A DNA stretch of 64,000 nt. It comes from Begonia masoniana (lineage: Eukaryota > Streptophyta > Magnoliopsida > Cucurbitales > Begoniaceae). Location: assembly GCA_022432975.1 (NCBI GenBank), contig CM039506.1:15047545-15111544 (forward strand), given 5' to 3'. The notes under the pieces are model-generated. The model saw only the letters and a list, made by a program, of their open reading frames with translations. It did not search any database and was not told the origin of the DNA. The position numbers were made by a program, and so were the translations under genes. Shown one piece after another: positions 46,515-56,120 of this stretch (position 1 is the stretch's first letter; each line of letters opens with the position of its first letter).

Positions 46515-47492
46515 TAATTTTTTGTTTGCGTGATACTCGTAGCTTGCTCATATCGTAATTTGTTGAAATATGAGTTTAGTGTTTGTAATAGCAGGATATT
46601 AGTATATAGCTGATATTTATCTATGTTTTGTTGGACTCACTTCTGAAATTTTGGAAATATACTATCTTATTTGTGTTGAATGACCTATGGAATGTTATTG
46701 CGTGTTATAATATTTGACCTTGAAATATCTGTCAAAGGGGGAGACAAAATTGAAAGTTTAGAAGCAAAACAAGTGTCGACCGATAAATGAAAGTGTCGAC
46801 CAAACTTGTGAAGAAATGGAGACAGAAGAATCGAGCGTCGACCCTGGTGCAAACAGACTAAATCATGTGTCGACCAGATTTTACAGGGGTCGACACTTGA
46901 ATACAACGAGGTATGATGTGTCGACCACAGTTTTAGATTTCAACTGAAACATATTTCAACAGCTAAATCAGCTAAATCCAACGGTAACAAAGTGTCGACC
47001 GATAAATGAAAGTGTCGACCAAACTTGTTAAGAAATGGAGACAGAAGAATCGAGCGTCGACCCTGGTGAAAACAGACTAAATCATGTGTCGACCAAATTT
47101 TAAAGGTGTCGACACTTGAATACAACGAAGTATAATGTGTCGACCACAGTTTTAGATTTCAACTGAAACATATTTCAAACAGCTAAATCAGCTAAATCCA
47201 ACGGTAACAAAGTGTCGACCGATAAATGAAAGTGTCGACCAAACTTGTTAAGAAATGGAGACAAAATAATCGAGCGATTGTTAGAATCGAGCGATAAATC
47301 CAACGGTAACAAGGTGTCGACCAATTGTTAGATAGGTCGACCACTTGGTGACAGAATTCAACAAGAGTATAAATTGAAGAATGAAGTTTTTAAGAAACAA
47401 CAACCTGCTGATCAAAAAGTTAGTTTTTCTCTGAACTTTCAAGTGCGTTCATTGGTGATTCTCAAAGTTGAAAGTAATAGTTGGGGGTCACA
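46515..47492 (+). repeat. SIRE-like 3' remnant: polypurine tract and LTR with GTCGAC tandem repeats
   Basis: CAAAGGGGGAGA (46733-46744) has the form of a SIRE polypurine tract. The following LTR-like sequence has three tandem units of about 219 bp starting at 46772, 46990 and 47211 (the third truncated), together holding about 16 GTCGAC motifs. A TATA box, GAGTATAAATTG, lies at 47365. The right limit near 47492 (GGGGTCACA) is a guess; no matching 5' LTR is in the window. Confidence 0.65.
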
Positions 47493-47545
47493 CCAGTTAT
47501 CATTACAACTACAACAATAAATTCCATAACTCTGGCTTTTTTGTT

Positions 47546-47930
47546 TCACACAGAAGATAGTTTGACAATCCATATTTTGCATTTTACATACATTTTGTAG
47601 CATACAAAAAGAGCAACTGCAACTGTTGTGGCAATCCACAGAGACTTATATAATAGTAGCTTTGTTCGCAACTTCTCGTTCTTTGCTTCAGCTACCCTAA
47701 GTCGCGATTGTAATAGATTTAGTACCTTCTTCTCTCTCTTCTTTGTTGGTGGATCGTACCATGTGAAATCACATCCTCTTGTTCCTTGCTATGAGAAAAT
47801 GAATAATGTAAGTGTGTTCGAACTTAAAGTAAAGTAAATAATTCACACAATTTCATTGTATTTACCTCATCCTGGATTGTCTAGTGTCCATGATGTGCGC
47901 ATAGCAGCTCTTTCATGACAAAAACAAACA
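47546..47930 (-). pseudogene. GRF-type zinc-finger gene remnant, convergent to the transposase
   Basis: The minus strand has an exon (about 47866-47930) reading CFCHERAAMRTSWTLDNPG, with the Cys pair and TSWT..NPG of GRF zinc fingers. It ends in a donor GAG/GTAAAT. After a 77-base intron (acceptor TTCTCATAG), exon 2 (47546-47788) opens with GTRGCDFTWYDPPTKKR, the second half of the finger, then a charged coiled-coil stretch (LLQSRLRVAEAKNEKLRTK) and a hydrophobic segment (WIATTVAVALFVCYKMY), ending at TGA. This finger, coil and membrane-segment layout is common in plant GRF proteins. A TGA right after NPG breaks exon 1, and no clean start is visible. It sits where mudrB sits in maize MuDR; shared function with mudrB is not implied by sequence. 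Confidence 0.65.
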
Positions 47931-48210
47931 ATGAGAGATACTCATTCATGAACAACTGCCATTGAAGAGTTAATATATGAGAACTAAATATCAATTAAAC
48001 ATACGTTTTCCTAATTGGAAAAATCAACAGCAACTTGAAAATTCTAAGATTTTATTCAATGGGAGGTACAACCCAGTTTTCACCTTAAAAACATACACTA
48101 CACTATCTCTCATTATTCCAATTTGAATTCACGGTAGGTCAAAAGAATTTTGAACTCGACCAGTACCCTTAAGACTATGGGGGATAATTCACAATTGAAA
48201 TCAAGAAAAC
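47931..48210. other. Sequence between the GRF remnant and the right inverted repeat
   Basis: No gene is seen. It is presumably the 5' untranslated region or first intron of the minus-strand gene. Confidence 0.5.
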
Positions 48211-48740
48211 AGACAAAAATCCCGTAATAAACTAAACTTCTCAACAACTAAAGCGATTCTAGAAAGCCAGATTTTCCTTCTTAGAAATCAAAGAAACAAA
48301 AAATCAGAAGTCGAGCGAAAGCCTGTGCGAGCGCGAATCAGAAAAAGTCGTACCTACCAGTAGAAGCGAGCACGAATCAGAAGTCGATCTGAGAGCGAGA
48401 GTTGTGCGATGCGAGCAAGCCGAGCAACTGTACGATGCCGGAGACAGAGGAGAACGCCGGAGACAAAGGAGAACGGGAAGAACGATAATTAGGGATTTTT
48501 ACTTCAGACAATTTTAAACTTAAACTTTTTTTTTTACTGAGTGATTTGAGGATGAAATGAGGGTATTATCGGGTTTTAGCATCGCACGTGCAAATCACGT
48601 GTCAATTTTAACGGACTTTTTAACGACAGGGTTTGAATGGCAAACGTTTTATACGTTAGGGTTTGATTGGATAAAAAATAAACGTTAGGGGTCAAATGGC
48701 CACTGACCCCATACGTTGGGGTCTAAATGATACTTTTCCC
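48211..48740 (-). repeat. Right terminal inverted repeat of the MuDR-like element
   Basis: This is the inverted match of 41018-41547 with scattered substitutions, ending CTTTTCCC before a run of 13 A. Confidence 0.93.
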
Positions 48741-49014
48741 AAAAAAAAAAAAACAAAGATTACATTGCAACAAAGATTGAAGCCATATTTGTTGAAGCAT
48801 CTACTGTTCTGGCTTAGTTAGTGTAATTCCAGTCGTATTGTTTAGCTACCTCTATATATGTAAACATCACATGATAGAAAAGATAATACAGTGAAATTAT
48901 TTTTCCTTCTGACAATCTCTCTCTCTCTCTCAACTCCACCATCGACACTCTGATTATCTTCTTCCTAAGCTCAATCTAAGTGGTTTTATTCAACGTGGTA
49001 TCAGAGCCAATTAG

Positions 49015-52000
49015 ATGGTATCTTACAGCTCCACTATTCCTTCTTCCCCCTCAGTTTTCCCCTCCCCTTCGCTTCCTCCATTTCTCCCTTGTAAATCACA
49101 CTATAACCATCAAGCTGAATAACACAAACTATCTCATCTGGAAAATTCAGTTTCTCATCGTTGCTATTGCAAATAGCATCGAAAAACTTCTGGAAGGGGT
49201 TTTTTCCCCACCTACACAATTCCTTGACTAACTCTCGTCTCAAACTAATCTCGATTTTAGTACCTGGCAGTGGTACAATGCCCTCCTCTTGAGTTGGATT
49301 TTCTCATCTATTTCTGAAGATTTTCTTCCCCATATCGTATCTCTTACCTCAACAAGTGAAGTCTGGACCACTCTAGCTCGCACTTTCACCTCTGTCTCGC
49401 TAGCGAGAATAACAGAACTGAGAAACCAACTACATTCTGTTTCAAAAGATGGACGATCTGCTACAACCTATATCCAGACCATCACCAATTTATGCAATAC
49501 ACTGGCAAAATGGAGAGCCAGTGTCTTATCGTGATCGACTGATATACTTTATGGGCGGCCTTGGAAGCAAGTACGATGCTTTCGTCGTTTCCGTCTCAAA
49601 TCGACCTGACCAACCTTCACTAGAAGAGATTCATAGCTTGATGTAGAGTTTTGACTTTCGCCTGGAAAGACGAAACTCCGTTGCTCTCTTCCATTGAAAA
49701 GTAAGATGATCGCGAACGCCGCCAACGTTCGCCCTTTTCGCCAAGTTGGAGCCTCGGCCGTCACCGTCACCTCCATTCCGATCAGCCGCCCATCTGTTTT
49801 TCAACAGCATGGATTTGGATCGTATTATGGACGCCCACCTCGGCCCAACTGAACCTTCAAGGTCCGTGCCAAATTTGCCATAAAACGGGCCATTCTGCAC
49901 AGGCCTGTTACCACAGACTTAACTCGGCCAACAGACCTCCTGCACCAGCCCAACCTCAGTATAACCCAAACCCGTTTTCCTACCTAGCAGCCCATCTAGC
50001 CCATCAAACCCACAACCCACCACGGCCCAATTTCCCCTGCCCATCACCCCACCACCCAACCCACTTCACCAATCCATCTGAAGCACAACCCCAAACCTTT
50101 TATGCATCCCCTCCTTCCTCACCCGGCGATGCTTCTCTTCAGAACTCCAGCGCCGACATTTTACCAACACCGTTGTTAGTGATTTTCTACATCTAACGTA
50201 AGTGCACGTATCGCTAACGAAGTAATAAAAGTAAGTAAAAATTGATCCAACGAGGATAATCTTAACTAATTTTAATTGTTATAAAATTATATAAAATAAA
50301 GATGAAATATCAAGAAAAATGGCGTGAGTGGTAGAATAATATAATATTGGAGTTTACTAAAAATAATAAAGATTTAAATTGAAATAAATTAGGAAGATAA
50401 AGATGATAGAAGCCTTGGTTATGGTCGATTTCTTCGTTACATGCAAATTATTATCGATGCTACAGAAAGCTACAATATATTTCACAGAATAGCTAGAACG
50501 AATATTTTTCTAGGGTTCTATCGAATTGCCTAGTTAAATTCGACCTGGAGTTTCTTTTGACTTTGAAAGAATAAAATTTGATTCGAATTTCTTTAAATTT
50601 ATATTCTCAATGCCAAATAAATTAATGTTAACGACTTTGTAATAATTTAACTTATTTAATCAATCATGCATCTTAAAATTCCTATCTACCTATCGATACA
50701 ATAGGAACATGTAACATCAAATTTGTCTGTCGACACAATTCGAATTAAACAATAAACATCATGATAGATTGTTCAATGAAAAATACGTAAACTTTCATAG
50801 ATCTAAGTAAAACACATAATGAGTACTTTCTCTCCTAACCAAGATAAAAAGTCTAGCAAAAAATCATGTCAATAAAATACCCAATAAAAATATTCAATTA
50901 AAGAAAAATATAAAAAGTAGAAGAAGAAGAAGAATAGTTGAAGTCCAATCTCCAGCAGCCCTCTGCCCCGTAGCCAAGCTTCATCCTTTTTCTTCAATTC
51001 CTTCTCTCTCTTGCCTCGCGTGTTATCCTTTTTCTCTAGATCTCCTCTTTTCTAGCCCGCTTTCTTCTCTCTTTGCTAATTCTAGGGGATTCTCTAATAT
51101 TTGCTCTTTCTTTTTTGATTATTTAAATAATACAATCCAAGCTTCCCTAATTTTGTTACCCAAGATAATAATAACTATTCAAATTAATGTTAATAATCTG
51201 ATTTATTCAAAAATATACATAAAAATCATTAATTTCTTAAATTCTTTCCATACTTAACAACCTTTAGCAATTTTTATAATTTTGACACATTTTTTTTTAT
51301 ATTCACTCAAATCATACGAAATATATTAAATAAAAATAGTATAAAATAACTTTAATTTGAGAGTTATTAGCCGTCCCACGATTTCTCTGTCTTGCCGTGG
51401 CTGATGGATTTCGGCGCCACCCATCACCTCACATCCAACGCCTCTGTTCTTCACCATCCTCAACTTTACACGGGATCGTCCACCGTCGCCACTGCTGACG
51501 GTAATCTTCTCTCTATTTCTCAAATTGATTCTGTCACTATTCCGGCTATCTCTAGACCCTTGAAACTAAATATTGTATGTCACTCTCCTCGTCTGTCACA
51601 CAATCTTATCAGTGTTCACAAATTATGCACCGATAATTTTGTTTATGTAGAATTTCATCCAAATTTTTTTGATGTCAAGGATCAACAATTCCACTAGCTT
51701 CTTTTTTGGAGCTCAATCATTGATGGTCTCTACCAGCTTCCATCTTTTTGTCCAGTGAGAGCTCTCCAAGCCTAGTCTCCTTCTCGGTTAAAGACTCCTT
51801 CCTGTTTTGGCATTACAGATTAGGACAGCCTTTACCAAATGTTTTGCAGTGTCTTATATTCGTGTAATCTTTCTATATCAAAAACAAATATGTCTCATGT
51901 CTGTATCTCTTGTTCGATGAGCAAATCTCATCGCTTACCTTTTCAAATTTCAAACTCTCATGCAATTTCTCCTTTTGACATTGTACACACTGACGTTTGG

Positions 52001-52200
52001 GATCCGTCCCCTATCAATTCTATTACTGGTGTACGTTATTTTGTTCTTTTTGTAGATGATCGTACTCGTTTCACTTGGTTTTTTTCTGTAAAATTAAAAA
52101 GTGACGTTTACAACATTTTTGCACATTTTCATAAATTTGTTCTTACTCAATTTGGAGTTCATATGAAAACGGTCCAATCTGATTGGGGTGGAGAATTTCA
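49015..52200 (+). pseudogene. Ale gag-pol fragment, broken and truncated
   Basis: From the ATG at 49015, gag runs through KLNNTNYLIWKIQFLI, ISEDFLPHIVSLTSTSEVW and GGLGSKYDAFVVSVSNRPD, with frame changes near 49090 and 49500 and stops near 49229 and 49644. A CCHC knuckle (CQICHKTGHSAQAC) follows near 49865-49915. An Athila-type solo LTR (50174-51369) splits the protease linker. Protease then reads MDFGATHHLTSNASVL (51400-51450), the pre-integrase region CISCSMSKSHRLPF, and integrase FDIVHTDVW...FVLFVDDRTRFTWFF up to QSDWGGEFQ, where the homology ends. Confidence 0.85.
50174..51369 (-). repeat. Athila-type solo LTR
   Basis: This 1196 bp segment begins TGTTAGTG and ends GAGTTATTA. Its left end is a diverged match to the reverse complement of the Athila LTR end (AAGTGCACGT.TCGCTAACGA) and its right end to the start of that LTR. 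Flanking 5-mers ACCGT and GCCGT form a TSD with one mismatch. It is older than the Athila at 4912, judged by divergence. Confidence 0.82.
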
Positions 52201-52430
52201 ATTCCTTGTCAGGTAAGTTCCGATCCGCACAAAAGCCATAACAATCTGGGCACTATCTCAGAGAGAGGCTCGGTGAAATAGACATGTCTGTGAAGATGCG
52301 GACTACTAGCACCTCGACAAAAAATACCCTACGAAACTTCACTGTTCCATGGGGTTGACTTTGGACCTTTCTTGTGCACTTTTTAGGGAGCCATCAATGA
52401 AATACCACTCTGAAATTTATAGTCTTAGTC
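52200..52430 (+). pseudogene. Nuclear copy of plastid 23S rRNA (NUPT fragment)
   Basis: ATTCCTTGTCAGGTAAGTTC, then GGCTCGGTGAAATAGACATG, TCTGTGAAGATGCGGACTAC, AAACTTCACTGTTCC and GAGCCATCAATGAAATACCA follow the order of domain V of plastid 23S rRNA, sense strand. Most differences from the conserved rRNA are C to T or G to A, as expected after methylation-driven decay. A helix of some 40 bases after CTTGTGCAC is missing compared with the rRNA as I remember it. A mitochondrial source is less likely because GATGCGGACTAC is of the plastid/cyanobacterial type. Confidence 0.85.
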
Positions 52431-54180
52431 ACGGTTCATTCTTCCATGAACCAATAAAACATATACTATACATCATATCATAAAATTAAACTATCATTTA
52501 ACTAGATAGTACAAAATCTGCTTGCTTTTTAATGGGTAATGACAACTTTACCATCTAATTTCACGGCATGAGAATGTATTTATGTGTAATTCATTATTGA
52601 TATAATAAATAAAAATGAAAGATTAATTATATCAATTATTAAATGTTATGCCATAAAGTAAAAATAGAGTGTTAAATTAGAGAATATATGTACAAATTAA
52701 TTAAATTGTACACATATTCTATGAACAAATTACCTTAACGCGAGAGAATACGTGACAATCATCGTCATTAGCTAACTGCATGATCTCTTCTTTTAGGCAA
52801 CTCTTGTGAATTACCCCTTCGTTTATTAATTAAATTGCATTTTACAAATTTCATTATACTTAATGAATTAATTAACTATATTGATGTCTTAATTAAAAAG
52901 GCATTTAATGGGTTCTGTGAACCTTATCACTAGTCCAATATGTGAACTTGTTTCGTGAAATTACCATTTTGCACAAGGTACAATACATACTAGGGCGGGG
53001 AATCTGACATTGGAACCATTTTCGGTTTGGATATTGGCTCCTTTCAAAAATTGATCAAAACCAAATAGACTTATAATTTTTTAAAATTTTATATTGAAAA
53101 TTACAAATTATAAATTTAAATTGTCAAAACCGGCCCAAACTGAGTTTAAACCGCACAAAATTGACACAAAAACTAAATTTAACTCGAAAAACTGAGAAAT
53201 AAAACCAAAACGAGGAGAACCAAAAATTGATCAAAAACCAAACCTTGGTTTTTAGTTCTCCTCCGTTTCATTTATCCAAGACCAAACCAATCCGAGTTGA
53301 TTCTACCCATAATACATATATGAATAATGACATTTACTCTCATCTTCTACTCTCTTAAAATACCTACTAGAATGTCAAACAATCATTATTTGACATTCTA
53401 GCAAGTATTTTAAGAGAGCAACTGTAACATTATTCTTATATATATTGCATACATTTTTATGCATTTAATATGATGCTTCTGGGCTGAGATCGCAACAGGT
53501 ACTTCAATAACTATTAAAGTTACAAACATTATCACATTTAAAATTAATTAACAATAGATGTACCTTAAGACCCTTGAGAATGAAAAGCTCTCTTTTGGAT
53601 GATCCTTTCGTCGATCAAATTCCATCCCCCAAAACTTAAAATTCGGTAGAGGTTTGCATACTTTCACATGGAATTCGATGGTTTTAGACTGCAATTTTGT
53701 CACGAATGTGACTATTCTTGCTTACTAGTCGATTGCACGATAAGAATGTGTTTGTATTTTTTTTTTTTTTTGTAGCAAATTATAAATACATACCAAAAAG
53801 TAAAAATGTGGTGATAAAAAATGGGAATACAAAAATTACTATCCACTTTTTTGGACGGATCATTGCCGATGCAATAATAAAAAGCTAATTTTAAGGAAAG
53901 CTAATTTTATGGAATTAAAAGATAAAAAAAAAACTAATTTTAAGGAAAGCTAATTTTATGGAATTAAAAGATAAAAAAAACTAGTTTTTTTTTTTATTTT
54001 TAGCTATTCCAATACCTGCCCTCCCACGTATTTCTTGCTTCAATTATATTCAAATAATATTACTAAATTTGAATTTATGATATTATATCATAAATTTAAA
54101 ATTATTAAAAAAAACTTAAATTAGTAAAATAGTACTTAAGATTCGGCAATTACTATTATGTCCTTTTGTTTTTATCTGAA
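52431..54180. other. AT-rich intergenic region with small repeats
   Basis: No gene is seen. It contains a stretch of AACCAAAACC/GGTTTT-like code-word repeats (53000-53290), a foldback element (53322-53435), a T run at 53758-53772, and a 57 bp tandem duplication with GCTAATTTTAAGGAAAGC (53882-53985). Confidence 0.7.
53322..53435. repeat. Foldback MITE-like element
   Basis: An inverted repeat of about 50-base arms: GAATAATGACATTTACTCTC...TAGAATGTCAAA on the left pairs with TTTGACATTCTAGCAAG...CATTATTC on the right, with a loop of about 9 bases. TATAT lies on both sides and may be the target duplication. Confidence 0.7.
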
Positions 54181-54260
54181 TTTTTTAACTCAACTAATTA
54201 AAGTTCGCTCTCATAATTTCTTCCGCGCTTGCTTCCGAAAACCCTAACTAAGTTTCAGCA

Positions 54261-55947
54261 ATGGCGGAGTCTACGACGCCTCCTACCTCTTCTCAACCTC
54301 CACCTCTTCCTCCGTCTCCGATGATCATCGACGGGTCGGACCACGATTTAGCCCTCGCCGGCTCTGAATATCTGACCCGACGCGAGGTTCTCGAGCGCCG
54401 ATCCCGACGAGTCAAGCAGCTCGCCAGGATCTACAAGGACCACTACTGGGCGTTAATGGAGGACCTGAAGGGGAAGTACAGGGAATACTACTGGACTTTC
54501 GGGAAGAGTCCGTTTAAGGAGGACGAGAAGGATCTCAGTGTTGATCGCTTGGAGCGGATTGGGGAGAATGGGAAGGCGGGAGGGTCTAGTGGTGGAGGAG
54601 ATGATATTAGGAGGTGTGAGGTGACAGGATGTAAAGCGAAAGCCATGGCATTGACCAAGTATTGTCATTCTCATATATTGTCAGATTCAAAACAGAGGCT
54701 GTACAAAGGATGCACCTTTGTCATCAAGAGGTAGAAGTTTTATTGGACTTTGATGAACGGTTTTTTGGTTTAATTTCCAGTTTTGTTGCTTATGATATTT
54801 CTACCAATTCTTCTTATACTTATTTCGATATTTTTGTTTGAAAAAACATCCATGAGTACGGTTTAAGGCTATTTTACACTTGAAGAAATTCGTCTAGTGA
54901 TTAAGCTTCATGTCAGACATGTATTTGACAGATATTGCAAATAATTAGAACATGCAATTATCATCTAGCCAGCTGTATTTGGTGAAGTAGGTGAAGCATT
55001 AGATGTTCCAAATTATTGTTCAAAGGACATGCTGTAATATTGATGTAGCACACAATTGTCACCTAATCCATGATCCAAGCCTCCATGAATTTCATACTTT
55101 ATTAGTTTTCTATTTTACTAAATTTTATATTTACCCTACTTTCTTAATTTATTAGTTTCATTTCGTGATTATTTCCTTTTATCAATATGGAAAACTCTAT
55201 AAAAAGAGTATATTGTAGTAGTTTGAAGAAGACACTTAAATTAACACAATTTTCCTATTTTGAGAATTTTTTCATTGGTAGTATTTTTCTTTTCCGTTTT
55301 GATTTCGAACTAAATATTTTGATACACCAAGTATGCTGACCCCAATAGGATGTTCATACTTTACAATTTTGCGATTATAACATTCAAGTCTAGTTTTTTT
55401 TTTTTTTTTTTTTTTTTTTTGTCACCAAAATGTTCGAGTTTGTAATTCAACTGAAAGTTAGCACTTTAATTTGATTTTTTCAGTGTTACTCAGATGTTTT
55501 TTTGCCATTTCCATTTCCATTTCCGTTTCCGTTTCTGTGACTGTATATTGTTGTAGTTCAATTGATGTTCTATTTGATTCCTCCATACATCAATAGTAAG
55601 TAGTAGGAATGCTTTTGTCCAATAAAGTTGCTTTTCATTTAGGAATTGTAATATATTCATCTTAACTTTTTTCAATTTCCAGTATGCAATCAGGACCTCT
55701 TCTTTGTTCTAAGCCCGTATTAAGATCCATGGTTCCTTCATACTGCCCTGGCCATCTTCAAAAGGGTGAGAAGTGTTTTGCTCGAGATCTGAGAAAGGCA
55801 GGTCTAAATGTCTCCTCAACGAATAAAATTCATCCAGATTTTCATGTCTTGGTCTCTGAATATGTTCGCCAAATTCAATTAAAACGAAAAGCTGCACGGA
55901 AGGCAATTTCAATCAAAGCTGAGTTTAAAGAGCTGAATATGAATTAG
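54261..55947 (+). CDS. C3Hc3H zinc-finger protein, INO80 complex subunit D-like
   Basis: Exon 1 is 54261-54730 and exon 2 is 55683-55947, joined across a 952-base intron (GTAGAAG...TTTCCAG), giving 244 aa. The ATG is preceded by CTAAGTTTCAGCA. The N-terminus is Pro/Ser-rich (PPTSSQPPPLPPSP), then a basic helix (LTRREVLERRSRRVKQLARI) and KGKYREYYWTFGKSPFKED. The C3Hc3H potential DNA-binding domain follows at about 118-190: CEVTGCKAKAMALTKYCHSH, then LLCSKPVLRSMVPSYCPGH. The C-terminus is basic (QLKRKAARKAI). Proteins with this domain belong to the INO80D/KANSL2 family of chromatin complexes; the nuclear role is family knowledge. Both exons are intact, so this is the best host gene in the window. 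Confidence 0.88.
55394..55540 (+). repeat. Poly-T and TTTCCR microsatellite in the intron
   Basis: A run of 27 T (55394-55420) is followed by CCATTTCCATTTCCATTTCC-like hexamer repeats near 55505-55535. Both are inside the intron of the C3Hc3H gene. Confidence 0.85.
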
Positions 55948-55959
55948 AGTCCCTCAGTT

Positions 55960-56120
55960 AATCTTTTAAAGGCCGAGAAGTATTCTGCTCAATATATGAG
56001 AGAGGCAAGTCTTAGCTCCAAAGGTGAAATTCTTCCAGATTTCCATGTCTTGGCTTCGAGTACACATGCCCAAGTCATATAAAAAGAAAAGCCATGGGTA
56101 GGCAATCAATGTTGAATATA
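55960..56120 (+). pseudogene. Decayed tandem copy of the C3Hc3H gene exon 2
   Basis: GAGAAGTATTCTGCTC, GAGAGAGGCAAGTCTTAGCTCC, CTTCCAGATTTCCATGTCTTGG and AAAAGAAAAGCCATGG.AGGCAAT align in order with 55768-55915 of exon 2. Indels and a TAA are present and no second domain half is complete. It lies right after the gene's stop, within its probable 3' untranslated region. Confidence 0.75.

Larger units (their letters stand above)
41018..48740 (+). mobile_element. MuDR-like (MULE) DNA transposon, complete
   Basis: Terminal inverted repeats of about 530 bp (41018-41547 and 48211-48740) begin GGGAAAA..GTATCATTTAGACC. Poly-A lies on both flanks (10 and 13 residues), consistent with a 9 bp duplication of A9. 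Inside are a mudrA-type transposase gene (plus) and a convergent GRF zinc-finger remnant (minus), with a retroelement-derived module between them. Long inverted repeats, a 9 bp duplication and the MuDR transposase domains together define the class. Confidence 0.93.
48790..52200 (+). mobile_element. Ale/Retrofit-type copia retrotransposon, 3'-truncated
   Basis: A short LTR (about 48790-48992, TGTTGAAGC to TTTATTCA) is followed by the primer site TGGTATCAGAGC (48996-49007) and gag, protease and early integrase. The sequence then stops being copia near 52200, where plastid rRNA begins. RT, RNase H and the 3' LTR are missing. A small LTR and gag wording (KLNNTNYLIWKIQF) fit the Ale lineage. Confidence 0.82.

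Noticed and set aside
46685..47125. Repeated minus-strand frames starting MYSSVD
   Set aside because: They are translations of the 219 bp tandem repeat, with no independent support.
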